A stretch of 47,545 nucleotides of DNA from Prevotella sp. (lineage in GTDB: Bacteria > Bacteroidota > Bacteroidia > Bacteroidales > Bacteroidaceae), in contig JAGBJJ010000010.1 of assembly GCA_017934525.1 (NCBI GenBank), positions 1 to 47,545 on the forward strand, given 5' to 3'. Shown in pieces: positions 9,015-18,046 of this stretch. Positions within the stretch are counted from its first letter, which is position 1. Each line of letters opens with the position of its first letter. The translations under genes were made by a program, and so were the position numbers. The notes under the pieces were generated by a model. That model was not told the DNA's origin. It did no database searches and saw only the letters and a program-made list of their open reading frames with translations.

Positions 9015-9473
9015 ATGACTATGAACATAGGAGACAAAGCGCCCGAGATTCTGGGCAAGGACGAAGAAGGAAGGGAAATCCTGCTGAGCGATTTCCGCGG
9101 TAAGAAACTGGTGCTCTACTTCTATCCGAAAGACCTGACGAGCGGCTGCACGGCCGAGGCCTGCAGCTTCCGCGACCATCTCAGCGAGCTGCAGGAGGCT
9201 GGCTACGAAGTGGTAGGCGTCAGCGTAGACGAGGAAAAGCAGCACCGCAAGTTCAAGGAGAAGCACGAGCTGAACTTCCCCCTGATAGCCGACGTAGACA
9301 AACGGCTGGTGGAGACGTTTGGCGTGTGGCAGGAGAAGTCGATGTACGGCCGCAAGTATATGGGCACCGTGCGCACCACCTTCATCATCGACGAAGAGGG
9401 TGTGGTGGAACAAATCATAGGCCCCAAGCAGATTAAGACGAAGATGCATGCCGAACAGATTCTGAAGGCATAG
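9015..9473 (+). CDS. bcp: Thiol peroxidase of the Bcp/PrxQ family
   Basis: This 152-residue thioredoxin-fold protein reduces hydrogen peroxide and organic peroxides in the cytoplasm, using thioredoxin as electron donor in known relatives. The active-site block reads YPKDLTSGCTAEACSFRD. Cys45 is the expected peroxidatic residue and Cys50 the resolving residue, the C-x4-C layout of the atypical two-cysteine class. The downstream VGVSVDEEKQHRKF and the arginine of VRTTFIIDEEG are also typical. Starts at 9015 and 9021 (MTMNIG or MNIG) are both possible; a longer reading from 8967 would include promoter sequence. It is a single-gene transcript converging on waaA. Confidence 0.93.
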   Translation: MTMNIGDKAPEILGKDEEGREILLSDFRGKKLVLYFYPKDLTSGCTAEACSFRDHLSELQEAGYEVVGVSVDEEKQHRKFKEKHELNFPLIADVDKRLVETFGVWQEKSMYGRKYMGTVRTTFIIDEEGVVEQIIGPKQIKTKMHAEQILKA

Positions 9474-9534
9474 GAGTGCGAAAGGGCCACTGGAGGGTTT
9501 TCTGCCGTCTTTGCCGCAGGTCTACAAAAAATTT

Positions 9535-9582
9535 TGGCCAGAATCGTTTCAATTTCGGCCATAATTGAAACGATTCTGGCCA
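9535..9582. repeat. GGCC-centred 21-bp array, locus 1
   Basis: GGCC occurs at 9536, 9557 and 9578, exactly 21 bp apart, each flanked by A/T-rich half-sites of the form ATTYY-GGCC-RNWAT. The whole array is also a perfect inverted repeat with 20-bp arms (9535-9554 and 9563-9582). It lies between the convergent bcp and waaA genes. It may be a terminator, a protein-binding array or both. Confidence 0.75.
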
Positions 9583-9671
9583 TTATTCTGTCGTAATAGT
9601 GCTGCGATGCGGGCCGATGCCCAGCCGATGGCGATGCTACGGCCGGCTGACGGCAAGACCAATGAGTCCCG

Positions 9672-10904
9672 TCAGAGCTCCACGTCGTGCAAGATGAGGT
9701 GCGTGGCACCGGCATTGTCGGCTACGAAGCTGCCGGCCTTGCGCCCAGCCTCGCTGATTACGGCACCATCGGCACGGAAGCGGTCCATGAGCACAGCAAA
9801 GTCGCCGCCGCACTGTATGTCGAATCCGCCGCCGCAGCGCTTCAGTTCCTGCGCCTCCTGGAAACGCTCGTTGTTGGGCCCGAAGATGACGGGCTTGCCC
9901 CAGACGGCCGCCTCCAGCACATTGTGGATGCCCACGCCGAAGCCGCCACCGACGTAGGTGACGTCGGCATAGCGATAAATAGACGAGAGGAGTCCGTAGC
10001 AGTCGATGAGAAGCACGTCGTAGTCAGCTGGCCTGACATCCGCTTGGCCTGCCTGGCTATAGCGCAGCACGCGTTTACCCTGCGCCTCGAAGCGCTTCTG
10101 CAGGGCTTGCATACGCTGCTCACTGACCACATGCGTGGCCACCACGAGGCGCCAGTCTTTGTCGGCAAAATAGGGTATGTAGACATCCTCGTCGGGCTCC
10201 CAGCTGCTGCCTGCGATGAAGACGGGCCGGTCGCCGGCAGCGAAATCACCTACCACCTCAGACTGACGGGCGGCGTCGCGTATCTGCAGCACGCGGTCGA
10301 AACGGGTGTCGCCGACCACGGTGACGCAGTCGATGCCGATGCTCTGCAGCAGTTCGCGGCTCTTCTCGTTCTGCACGTAGAAGCGGGTGAAGCACTTCAG
10401 CACGCGGCCGTACTGCCGCCCGTACCAGCGGAAGAATATCTGCCCGTCGCGGAAGATGCTCGACACGCTGTAGGTGGGCACGCCGCGGTGCTTCAGTATG
10501 TGCAGGTAGTTGTACCAGAACTCATACTTGATGAAGAAGGCGGCCTCAGGACGCACCAGCCGCAGGAAACGGCGGGCATTGCGGATGGTGTCGAGCGGCA
10601 GGTAGCAGACGATGTCGGCACCCTCGTAGTTCTTGCGCACCTCATAGCCCGAAGGCGAGAAAAACGTGAGCAGTATCTTCAGTTCGGGATGGTCGTGACG
10701 CAGCTGCTCCAGGAGCGGGCGCCCCTGCTCAAACTCGCCGAGCGAGGCGGCGTGAAACCAGACGTAGCGTGCCGCTGGGTCTACCTGCTCGCGCAGCACG
10801 CGAAAGGCGTCGCGCTCGCCGCGCCACATCTTTTGCACTTTATCATTGAAGCGGCTGTAGACAGCCACGCCCAGCAGGTAGAGGTAAATAATCAGGTTAT
10901 ACAT
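9672..10904 (-). CDS. waaA: 3-deoxy-D-manno-octulosonic acid (Kdo) transferase
   Basis: This 410-residue inner-membrane-associated glycosyltransferase adds Kdo to the lipid A precursor in lipopolysaccharide synthesis. An N-terminal membrane anchor (MYNLIIYLYLLGVAVYSRF) is followed by the WFHAASLGEFEQGRPLLE motif typical of WaaA, the LLTFFSPSGYEVRKNY block, KYEFWYNYL, and the GT-B donor half with GSSWEPDED, DVTYVGGGFGVGIHNVLEAAVWGKPVIFGP. Length is normal. It lies downstream of gltX on the same strand with 94 bp between, a gap filled by tandem and inverted repeats, so it may be read from the gltX promoter. Confidence 0.93.
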   Translation of the reverse strand: MYNLIIYLYLLGVAVYSRFNDKVQKMWRGERDAFRVLREQVDPAARYVWFHAASLGEFEQGRPLLEQLRHDHPELKILLTFFSPSGYEVRKNYEGADIVCYLPLDTIRNARRFLRLVRPEAAFFIKYEFWYNYLHILKHRGVPTYSVSSIFRDGQIFFRWYGRQYGRVLKCFTRFYVQNEKSRELLQSIGIDCVTVVGDTRFDRVLQIRDAARQSEVVGDFAAGDRPVFIAGSSWEPDEDVYIPYFADKDWRLVVATHVVSEQRMQALQKRFEAQGKRVLRYSQAGQADVRPADYDVLLIDCYGLLSSIYRYADVTYVGGGFGVGIHNVLEAAVWGKPVIFGPNNERFQEAQELKRCGGGFDIQCGGDFAVLMDRFRADGAVISEAGRKAGSFVADNAGATHLILHDVEL

Positions 10905-10998
10905 CTTTCAAATGAGGTATGAGAAATGAGGTATGAGAAATGAAAAGCAGGAAATGAGGAATGTGCTTTTACATTTCTCATCTCCCGCTCTCTCCTTT
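10905..10998. repeat. Purine-rich intergenic repeat, block 4, with 14-bp tandem units
   Basis: Two adjacent copies of AATGAGGTATGAGA lie at 10911-10924 and 10925-10938, followed by related GAAATGAGGAATG units. ATGAGAAATG at 10933-10942 pairs perfectly with CATTTCTCAT at 10972-10981. The block lies between the gltX stop and the waaA start, with both genes on the minus strand. Confidence 0.7.
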
Positions 10999-12549
10999 CT
11001 ACTTCAGTATCTCGCAGGCTCTGCGAGTGCGGCGCAGCGTCTCTTCCTTGCCCAGGAAGGCCGAGATATCGAACATGCCGGGACCTTTGCCCTCGCCTAC
11101 AAGCGCCAGGCGCCAGGCGTTCATCACGCTGCCCAGCTTGTAGCCCTTCTGCTCAATCCACGCATGAACCACCGTCTCCTGATGTTCCAGCGAGAAGTCG
11201 TCGAGATGCTGCAGCACCTCGTCGCAGAGTGCTGTCAACACTTCTGCAGAGCCTGGCTCACCGCCTTCGGCGGGGTTGGGCGAGGGCTTCCAGCGCTTCT
11301 TCGCCGTCTTCTCGTCGTAGCTTGTGGGAGCCTCGAAGAAGAACGAGCACAGCGGCCACAGCTCCTTGACGAACGACACACGGTCTTTCATCATGGCCAC
11401 CACCTGCTCAATGCGCTCAAACGGCTCCTCTACGCCGTGCTCACGGCAGATGGGCTCGAAGAGGCGGGCAATCTCGGCAGCCGACTTGCGCAGAATATAT
11501 TCGTGGTTGAACCAGATGCCCTTCTCGTAGGCAAACTTCGCACCGGCCTTCGAGCACTTCGTGATGTCGAACAGCGGCACCAGCTCGTCGAGCGAGAACA
11601 GCTCCTGCTCGCCGCCGGGGTTCCAGCCCAGGAGGGCCAGGAAGTTGACCACGGCCTCGGGGAAGTAGCCCTGTTCGCGGTAGCCGCTGGCCGTGACGTT
11701 GCCCTCGTCGTCCTTCCAGTCGAGCGGGAAGACGGGGAATCCCAGACGGTCGCCGTCGCGCTTTGAGAGCTTGCCCTTGCCGTCGGGCTTCAGCAGCAGC
11801 GGCAGGTGGGCAAAGCGGGGCATCGTGTCCTGCCAGCCGAAGGCCTTATAGAGCAGCACATGGAGGGGGGCCGACGGCAGCCACTCCTCGCCGCGTATGA
11901 CGTGGGTTATCTCCATCAGGTGGTCGTCGACGATGTTGGCCAGATGGTAGGTGGGCAGCTGGTCGGCACTCTTGAAGAGCACCTTGTCGTCGAGCGTGTC
12001 GCTCTTCACGTGCACCTCGCCGCGAATCATGTCGTCTACGAGCACCTCCTCGCCGGCGTCGATGCGGAAGCGCACCACATACTGGTGGCCCTCACTGATA
12101 AGGCGCTCCACCTCGTCGGCGGGCAGCGTCAGCGAGTTGCGCATCATCTGGCGCGTATGGTTGTCGTACTGGAAATTCTGAATCTCCTTGCGCTTCTGCT
12201 CCAGCTCCTCGGGCGTGTCGAAGGCGATGTAGGCCTTGCCCTCCGTGAGCAGCTGGTCAACATACTGCCTGTAGATGTCGCGGCGCTCACTCTGGCGGTA
12301 GGGGCCATAGTTGCCGCCGAAGGACACACCCTCGTCAAACTGGATGCCCAGCCACCGGAAGGCCTCGATGATGTAGGCCTCAGCGCCGGGTACGAAGCGC
12401 GTGGAGTCGGTGTCCTCGATGCGAAACACCAGGTCGCCGCCATGCTGGCGGGCAAAGAGATAGTTATACAGGGCGGTACGCACTCCACCGATGTGGAGGG
12501 GTCCCGTGGGACTGGGTGCAAAGCGCACCCTCACTCTTCTTTCGGTCAT
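10999..12549 (-). CDS. gltX: Glutamyl-tRNA synthetase
   Basis: This 516-residue class I aminoacyl-tRNA synthetase charges tRNA-Glu with glutamate. The HIGH-type motif is in [20 protein letters not shown] and the KMSKS-type motif is [20 protein letters not shown], a form from memory typical of Bacteroidota. [10 protein letters not shown] and the [15 protein letters not shown] block are also present. The C-terminal half is the anticodon-binding region, of normal length. It begins with ATG 32 bp after its promoter box and probably leads a transcript that includes waaA. Confidence 0.97.
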   Translation of the reverse strand: MTERRVRVRFAPSPTGPLHIGGVRTALYNYLFARQHGGDLVFRIEDTDSTRFVPGAEAYIIEAFRWLGIQFDEGVSFGGNYGPYRQSERRDIYRQYVDQLLTEGKAYIAFDTPEELEQKRKEIQNFQYDNHTRQMMRNSLTLPADEVERLISEGHQYVVRFRIDAGEEVLVDDMIRGEVHVKSDTLDDKVLFKSADQLPTYHLANIVDDHLMEITHVIRGEEWLPSAPLHVLLYKAFGWQDTMPRFAHLPLLLKPDGKGKLSKRDGDRLGFPVFPLDWKDDEGNVTASGYREQGYFPEAVVNFLALLGWNPGGEQELFSLDELVPLFDITKCSKAGAKFAYEKGIWFNHEYILRKSAAEIARLFEPICREHGVEEPFERIEQVVAMMKDRVSFVKELWPLCSFFFEAPTSYDEKTAKKRWKPSPNPAEGGEPGSAEVLTALCDEVLQHLDDFSLEHQETVVHAWIEQKGYKLGSVMNAWRLALVGEGKGPGMFDISAFLGKEETLRRTRRACEILK

Positions 12550-12580
12550 TATTTGCTTTATTTATGTAATATTCTGGCTG

Positions 12581-12588
12581 CAAAGTTA
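12581..12588 (-). promoter_or_regulatory. -7 promoter box of gltX
   Basis: The minus strand reads TAACTTTG then C, a full TAnnTTTG match, 31 bp before the gltX ATG. Confidence 0.75.
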
Positions 12589-12716
12589 CGAAAAATAAAT
12601 CAGAGACGTGTCTCTATCTTCATATTTTTTGCTACCACATGCCCAAAACAAGTGTGGCAGACCATGAAATGCGCTTTTTTCACCTGCTTTTGTTTGGCCG
12701 TCTGCAAAATAATGGC

Positions 12717-12724
12717 TAATTTTG
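12717..12724 (+). promoter_or_regulatory. -7 promoter box of the 7TM-HD phosphohydrolase gene
   Basis: TAATTTTG matches TAnnTTTG and lies 26 bp before the ATG at 12751. It shows that the long upstream open frame from 11806, antisense to gltX, is not part of the gene. Confidence 0.75.
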
Positions 12725-12750
12725 CAGGCATCATCAAAACATATATTGAA

Positions 12751-14805
12751 ATGAAACGAATCAATCTCTCTATAGACATGACGTGGCGCGACGTGCTCAC
12801 CCGCATACTGCTCGTGCTGGCCACGGCTGCGCTCATCGTGTGGTTTATGCCACGCGACAACCGGCCGACGTTTAAATTCGATGTCGACAAGGTGTGGAAC
12901 TACAACGACCTGACGGCCATGTTCGACTTCCCCGTGCTGAAGAGCGACTCGACCGTCAAGGCCGAACAGGCTTTGGCCATGCGCGACTGGGAGCCTTACT
13001 ACGTGCTCGACACGGAGCGCGGCCTCGACATGGTGAGACATTTCATGCAGCAGTTCGGCCACGACAAGCACTCGCTGAGCACCGACTATAAGCGCATCAT
13101 TGCCAACCGCCTGAACGCCTTCTATGCTGAGGGAATCATTGACACCAGAGAACCGGCCCTCACGGGGCGCGACTCCGTGTCGACGCTGCTGCGCGTCGAC
13201 GGCAAGGACGCCAAGAGCCTGCCGCTGTCGCAGTTTCTGACGGCCAAGGAGGTCTACGACAGTCTGATGCACGACCCTATGCTGCACAACAAGCTGGCCG
13301 ACGTGCAGGAGCTGGACCTGAACGACTATATCGTGCCTAACCTGATATACGACGAGGAGCTGAGCGACCACCGCCGACTGGAACTGAAGAACAGCGTGCC
13401 GCTGGCTATAGGCGTGGTGAAGCGCGGACAGAAAATCATAGACCGCGGCGAGGTGGTGACGCAGAAGAAAGCGCAGGAGCTGCGCTCTTTCCTGCACGAG
13501 ATAGACAAGCGCCACGAGACGAAGCAAGGGCCAAGCATCACGCTGCTGGGCGAGATTCTCTATGTGCTGCTCGCCATCACGGTGTTCACCGTCTACCTCA
13601 GCATCTACCGCAAAGACTATTTCGCCGACATGCGCTCGGTGGGCATGCTCTACTCTCTGCTGGCCGGCTTCTGCATGGTGTGCTCGCTGCTCATCAGCCA
13701 TTCGCTGCTGCATGTCTACCTGCTGCCGTTTGCCATCGTGCCTATCTTCGTGCGCGTCTTCATGGACTCACGCACGGCCTCCATGGCCCTGCTCACCGTG
13801 GTGCTCATCTGCGCCTGCATGCTGCAGAAGCCCATGGAGTTTATTGCCGTGGAGATGGCCGCCGGCCTGGCTGCCATCTTCTCGCTGCGCGAGCTGACCA
13901 GCCGCTCGCAGCTCTTCTGGACGGCCACCCTCACCACCCTCGCTGCCATGACTGCCCACCTGGCCATCTCGCTCATACGCTCGAACAACCTGGCTCACAT
14001 CGATATGTCGGAATACAAATACCTGCTCGTGTGCGGCGTGATTATCTTCTGCTGCTACCCGCTGCTCTATATCATCGAGAAGACGTTCGGTTTCATCAGC
14101 GCCATCACGCTCATCGAGCTGAGCGACATGAACAAGGAGGCGCTGCGGCGCATGAGCGAGGTGGCGCCAGGCACCTTCCAGCACTCTATACAGGTGGGCA
14201 ACCTGGCTGCCGAGATTGCACGCAAGATAGGGGCCGATGCCCAGCTGGTGCGCACCGGCGCGCTCTACCACGACATTGGCAAGACGGTGAATCCCATCTA
14301 TTTCACTGAGAACCAGTCGGGCGGCATCAACCCCCACGACCGTCTGGACTACGTGGAGAGTGCACAGATGATTGTGAGCCACGTCACCGAGGGTCTTAAG
14401 CTGGCCGACAAATACAACCTGCCACAGCAAATCAGCGACTTCATTGCTACACACCACGGACTGGGCAAGGCAAAATACTTCTACATCAAGCATAAGAACG
14501 AACATCCCGACGAGCCTGTCGACGAGCTGCTGTTCACATATCCCGGCCCCAACCCGTTTACCAAGGAGCAGGCCATCCTAATGATGGCTGATGCCGTGGA
14601 GGCCGCTTCGCGCTCGCTGCCCGACTACACCGAGCAGTCCATCCGTCAACTCGTAGGCCGCATCATCGACGGACAAGTGAGCGAGGGCTACTTCCGCGAA
14701 TGCCCCATCACCTTCCGCGACATTGCCTATGCCAAGACGGTGCTCATCGAGAAACTGAAGACTATCTATCACACTCGCATCTCCTACCCCAGCGAGAAAG
14801 CCTGA
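12751..14805 (+). CDS. 7TM-HD family phosphohydrolase, PgpH-like (likely c-di-AMP phosphodiesterase)
   Basis: The 684-residue protein has the layout of PgpH/YqfF. It starts with an N-terminal membrane segment (residues about 16-35) and a large extracytoplasmic 7TMR-HDED region, followed by a cluster of about seven membrane segments between residues 266 and 447. The cytoplasmic HD domain begins near residue 475 with PGTFQHSIQVGNLAAEIA. The metal-binding HD pair is in ALYHDIGKTVNP near residue 505, with further ligands in IVSHVTEG and ATHHGLGKAKYF. Characterised members degrade c-di-AMP. The start at 12751 follows a promoter and an A-rich leader. A strong hairpin ends the transcript. The substrate is inferred from family. 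Confidence 0.9.
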   Translation: MKRINLSIDMTWRDVLTRILLVLATAALIVWFMPRDNRPTFKFDVDKVWNYNDLTAMFDFPVLKSDSTVKAEQALAMRDWEPYYVLDTERGLDMVRHFMQQFGHDKHSLSTDYKRIIANRLNAFYAEGIIDTREPALTGRDSVSTLLRVDGKDAKSLPLSQFLTAKEVYDSLMHDPMLHNKLADVQELDLNDYIVPNLIYDEELSDHRRLELKNSVPLAIGVVKRGQKIIDRGEVVTQKKAQELRSFLHEIDKRHETKQGPSITLLGEILYVLLAITVFTVYLSIYRKDYFADMRSVGMLYSLLAGFCMVCSLLISHSLLHVYLLPFAIVPIFVRVFMDSRTASMALLTVVLICACMLQKPMEFIAVEMAAGLAAIFSLRELTSRSQLFWTATLTTLAAMTAHLAISLIRSNNLAHIDMSEYKYLLVCGVIIFCCYPLLYIIEKTFGFISAITLIELSDMNKEALRRMSEVAPGTFQHSIQVGNLAAEIARKIGADAQLVRTGALYHDIGKTVNPIYFTENQSGGINPHDRLDYVESAQMIVSHVTEGLKLADKYNLPQQISDFIATHHGLGKAKYFYIKHKNEHPDEPVDELLFTYPGPNPFTKEQAILMMADAVEAASRSLPDYTEQSIRQLVGRIIDGQVSEGYFRECPITFRDIAYAKTVLIEKLKTIYHTRISYPSEKA

Positions 14806-14850
14806 AACAGGGCCTGGCTGCACACTGTGGGAGCACACGCCATCTGCTGA

Positions 14851-14886
14851 CGAGGATTATCCGCCCCTGGATAATCCTCGTTTCTT
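14851..14886 (+). terminator. Terminator after the 7TM-HD gene
   Basis: CGAGGATTATCC at 14851-14862 and its perfect complement at 14869-14880 form a 12-bp stem with a 6-nt loop, followed directly by TTTCTT. This is the clearest intrinsic terminator in the window. Confidence 0.85.
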
Positions 14887-14976
14887 GATGTATCCTGCCA
14901 ATAAATATCGCAGAGAAAAGTAGTTAATAATACTTAATTATTGCACACTTTCAGCTCAGGTGTGCGATAATATGCG

Positions 14977-14984
14977 TACCTTTG
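14977..14984 (+). promoter_or_regulatory. -7 promoter box of the first FadL-like gene
   Basis: TACCTTTG matches TAnnTTTG and lies 35 bp before the ATG at 15020, inside the longer open frame that starts at 14960. Confidence 0.75.
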
Positions 14985-15019
14985 CGGCCAAAATTTCCAA
15001 AGAATTGTTCGAAAAGGAT

Positions 15020-16516
15020 ATGAAAAGCTTAAAAACACTGATGGTCGGCCTACTGCTGGCCGCCACCTCTACCTCGGCCCTGGCCGGTGGTATTCTGACC
15101 AACACAAACCAAAGCATTGACTTTCTTCGCAACCCTGCCCGCGACGCCGCCATCGGCCTCGACGGTGTCTACTCGAATCCTGCCGGCGTGGCCTTTCTGC
15201 CCGAAGGCTTCCACTTAGGCCTGAACTGGCAGTATGCTCACCAGACGCGCACCATCACCTCGACAAACCCCGTCTTCGCATTAGGACGCAAGAACAACGG
15301 CGCCACGGTGAAAGAGTTTGAGGGCGTGGCCGACGCGCCGGTCATCCCGTCGATACAGGCCGCCTGGAACAAAGGCGACTGGAGCCTGCAGTTCAACTTC
15401 TCTGTGCCTGGCGGCGGAGGCAAGTGCGAGTTTGCCGACGGACTGGGTTCGTTTGAGAGTGTCGTGGGCAGCATAGCCAGCCAGCTCAGACCCCTCGGCG
15501 CCACCGGCTACGACATGGACGGCTATATGCAGGGGCGACAGTACTACTTCGGATTCCAAGTGGGATCGGCCTACAAAATAAATAAAGACCTGAGCGTATA
15601 CGGCGGTCTGCGACTGCTGTGGGGCTCGGCTACGTATAAGGCCAAAATAAGCAACATACAGGTGAAGATTGAGGGCGACGGCTACATGGACTTCGGCAGC
15701 TTCCTGAGCTCATCGACGGCCACCGTCGACGGCGCACTCGCAAGGGTCAGCGCCGGCATGGCGCAGATGGAGGCTGCAGGTGCCACGGCGCTGCCACAGT
15801 ATGCCGAGCTGCAGGCGCAGAAGGCGCAGCTCGAAGGCACACGCTCCAGCCTGGATGCGCTGCAGAAATACTCACAAGGTGTCAATCTGCTGTGCAACCA
15901 GTCGAGCGTGGGTGTGGCTCCCGTCGTGGGCATCGACTACCGCACGGGGCGCTTCAACCTGGCTGCTAAATACGAGTTTAAGACGCAAATCAGGATGAAA
16001 AACGAGTCGAGCGTCAACGAGGCCAGCGAGATACAGGCCGTCAATAAATTCCGCGACGGCGAAGAGGTCAACGAAGACCAGCCCGCCCTGCTGAGCCTTG
16101 GTGTGCAGTATTCGCCCATCGACGCCGTGCGCGTCAACCTGGGCTTCCACCACTACTTCGACAAGAATGCCGACTGGTACGGCAACTCACAGCGAATGCT
16201 CGACCACGACACCAACGAGTATCTGGCTGGCGTGGAATGGGACATCAACGACCGCCTCACGGCCTCGTGCGGCGGACAACTGACGCGCTACGGACTGACC
16301 GACCAGTATATGAACGACATGTCGTTTGTGGTAAACTCCTACAGTCTGGGCTTCGGTGCTAACTACAAGCTGTCTGACAAAGTGACGCTGAAGGCAGCCT
16401 ATTTCCAGACTAACTACGGCACATACCGCCGCACCGACTATCCTGCGGCTGGCGTGAGCGACTCGTTCACCCGCTCCAACCGCGTCATCGGCATCGGCTG
16501 CGACCTCACGCTCTGA
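15020..16516 (+). CDS. OmpP1/FadL-type outer-membrane transport protein (copy 1)
   Basis: The 498-residue product has a signal peptide (MKSLKTLMVGLLLAATSTSALA) followed by GGILTNTNQSIDFLRNPARDA and YSNPAGVAFLPEGFHL. The NPAG motif and N-terminal plug segment are characteristic of the FadL/TodX family of outer-membrane channels for hydrophobic compounds. The remainder is a beta-barrel with many D-x-L-S/T strands and ends in GIGCDLTL. A central insertion (near 15700-15870) is rich in Ala and Gln and looks helical, unlike the rest. It converges on a second, clearly related gene (about 0.1 kb apart), so the pair arose by duplication. The true start is 15020. Substrate is unknown. Confidence 0.85.
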   Translation: MKSLKTLMVGLLLAATSTSALAGGILTNTNQSIDFLRNPARDAAIGLDGVYSNPAGVAFLPEGFHLGLNWQYAHQTRTITSTNPVFALGRKNNGATVKEFEGVADAPVIPSIQAAWNKGDWSLQFNFSVPGGGGKCEFADGLGSFESVVGSIASQLRPLGATGYDMDGYMQGRQYYFGFQVGSAYKINKDLSVYGGLRLLWGSATYKAKISNIQVKIEGDGYMDFGSFLSSSTATVDGALARVSAGMAQMEAAGATALPQYAELQAQKAQLEGTRSSLDALQKYSQGVNLLCNQSSVGVAPVVGIDYRTGRFNLAAKYEFKTQIRMKNESSVNEASEIQAVNKFRDGEEVNEDQPALLSLGVQYSPIDAVRVNLGFHHYFDKNADWYGNSQRMLDHDTNEYLAGVEWDINDRLTASCGGQLTRYGLTDQYMNDMSFVVNSYSLGFGANYKLSDKVTLKAAYFQTNYGTYRRTDYPAAGVSDSFTRSNRVIGIGCDLTL

Positions 16517-16574
16517 AGTAAGAAGGGGCTTTGGTCTTCATGCTCCACGCTCTGCGGAATGAGGTGAGCTGCAA

Positions 16575-16620
16575 AAAGTGAAAGGGAAGTTATGTGTCTG
16601 TATAACTTCCCTTTCACTTT
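16575..16620. terminator. Bidirectional terminator hairpin between the two FadL-like genes
   Basis: A perfect 19-bp inverted repeat (16575-16593 with 16602-16620) encloses an 8-nt loop, with A-rich and T-rich ends on both strands. It can stop transcription from both convergent genes. Its purine-rich arm resembles the intergenic repeat blocks elsewhere in the window. Confidence 0.8.
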
Positions 16621-16629
16621 GCCATAAAC

Positions 16630-18003
16630 TCAGAACTTATAGTCAAGGCCGATGCCGACCACATGGTTGGTGCGACTGTAGACGTCGGTGCCCTGCAGCC
16701 TTGTGTTCTGATAGTTGGCCGTCTCCACCGTATAGTTACTGTAGAGCGAACAGAAGTAGCTCACGTTCAGACGCATCTTTTCAGTCAGTTTGACGGCGGC
16801 ACCAAGGCCCACAGAGTAACTGTCGCAGGCAAACGAAGTATTCTGCTGATACGTATCGCTCAAGCCATAGTCGGTGCGCTGCCCGCCACATGAGAGGGTG
16901 AGACGGTCGTTGACATCGTATTCTGCACCAATGAGCACCTCATGCGTGCCGTGCTTAAGCTCCTTCTGCCGGTCGGCAGCCATCTTGGCGTGAGTGTCGT
17001 CGAAGAAATGATACTCCACGGCAGCCCGCAGACGCGGGGTGAACTCGTAGCCCACGGCCACAGTCAGCAGCGACGGCATGTCGTAACGTGTCTTCACGCC
17101 ATCCTGGTAGGGTGCCATCTTCGGACCGAGCATCTCGCCGACTCGCTGCAGCGCAGCAGGGTTTGTCACGCTCAGCAACTCCTTCACGCCCTGACCCAAG
17201 TCAGCCGCCAGCAGATTGGTCTCGTTCTCGGTCTCCACCTTTGTGCGGAACTCATAGCGGGCGGCCACGGTAAGCGGCCCCTGATGGAAGTCGACGCTCA
17301 CAAGCGGTGTGAAGCCCCAGCCACGCTGATCTACATCGAGGCGCAGCGCTGCCAGCTCGCCCAGCACCGCATGCTGACCAGCCACCACATGTCCGCGATA
17401 GTAGCCGTCGTAGTAGTTGGCCCGCAGACCCACTGCTGCCGACAGGCAGTCGGTCAGCCGATAGGTGAAGTTAAGCTGCCCGCCATATATATATTGCTTG
17501 CCCTTCATCTCGGAGTCGAGCTGATATTGCTCGGGGGTGATGCCATTTGCCGCCAGCATCGAGCCAAGCATCACGTTGAACATGGGTACTCCTTCGTCAT
17601 ACTTCACGAAGCCGCCAGAGCCTACAATGCCTATCATGGCAGACAAAGCCCAGCGATTCTGCTTATACGAGGCGAACAAGGCGGGCACAATAGGAGCCGA
17701 TGCTTTGCCCTCGAACTTATGAGTCTGGCTGCCATACATCGGCTGCAGCAGCGGATGAGTGGTCTCGATGTTGCGCATCTGCCAGGGTTTCTGGAAGTTG
17801 AGCGACAGCTGCAGGCCCTCGTGTCCCCAGGCCAGTCCGGCAGGATTTGAATAGGCTGCGTCGATGTCGAACGTGGCACCACGGGCAAACATGCGGTCGA
17901 AAGCAATGTGATAGTTGGTGTTGGTCATCAGACCACCGGCATGCACACCAGTACAGGCCAGCGCAAGCAATAATGCGGAAGCGAGTCTCTTCACTGTTTT
18001 CAT
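16630..18003 (-). CDS. OmpP1/FadL-type outer-membrane transport protein (copy 2)
   Basis: The 457-residue product is a paralogue of the protein coded at 15020-16516: signal peptide MKTVKRLASALLLALACTGVHA, then GGLMTNTNYHIAFDRMFARGA and YSNPAGLAWGHEGLQLSLNF, matching the plug and NPAG positions of copy 1. The barrel portion has the shared segments YDVNDRLTLSCGGQRTDYGL (copy 1: WDINDRLTASCGGQLTRYGL) and a matching C-terminal NHVVGIGLDYKF. It lacks the Ala/Gln-rich central insertion of copy 1. It is transcribed alone toward copy 1. It probably transports a different hydrophobic compound, but nothing in the sequence identifies it. Confidence 0.85.
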   Translation of the reverse strand: MKTVKRLASALLLALACTGVHAGGLMTNTNYHIAFDRMFARGATFDIDAAYSNPAGLAWGHEGLQLSLNFQKPWQMRNIETTHPLLQPMYGSQTHKFEGKASAPIVPALFASYKQNRWALSAMIGIVGSGGFVKYDEGVPMFNVMLGSMLAANGITPEQYQLDSEMKGKQYIYGGQLNFTYRLTDCLSAAVGLRANYYDGYYRGHVVAGQHAVLGELAALRLDVDQRGWGFTPLVSVDFHQGPLTVAARYEFRTKVETENETNLLAADLGQGVKELLSVTNPAALQRVGEMLGPKMAPYQDGVKTRYDMPSLLTVAVGYEFTPRLRAAVEYHFFDDTHAKMAADRQKELKHGTHEVLIGAEYDVNDRLTLSCGGQRTDYGLSDTYQQNTSFACDSYSVGLGAAVKLTEKMRLNVSYFCSLYSNYTVETANYQNTRLQGTDVYSRTNHVVGIGLDYKF

Positions 18004-18038
18004 AAGTCTTTATTCTTTTGGGTTAGTTGTTTTGCGCA

Positions 18039-18046
18039 CAAAGATA
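18039..18046 (-). promoter_or_regulatory. -7 promoter box of the second FadL-like gene
   Basis: The minus strand reads TATCTTTG, a full TAnnTTTG match, 35 bp before the ATG at 18003. Downstream of priA (18047-18201) no other gene is seen. Confidence 0.75.

Noticed and set aside
9535-9582. A plain intrinsic terminator as the full explanation
   Set aside because: No T-run follows the hairpin on either strand, and the 21-bp GGCC step is shared with a site that does not form the same hairpin.
9687-10922. A 411-codon plus-strand frame opposite waaA
   Set aside because: It mirrors the waaA frame, which carries recognisable family motifs.
11806-12750. A 315-codon N-terminal extension of the 7TM-HD protein
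   Set aside because: It is antisense to gltX, and the TAnnTTTG promoter at 12717-12724 with a good ATG at 12751 shows where the gene starts.
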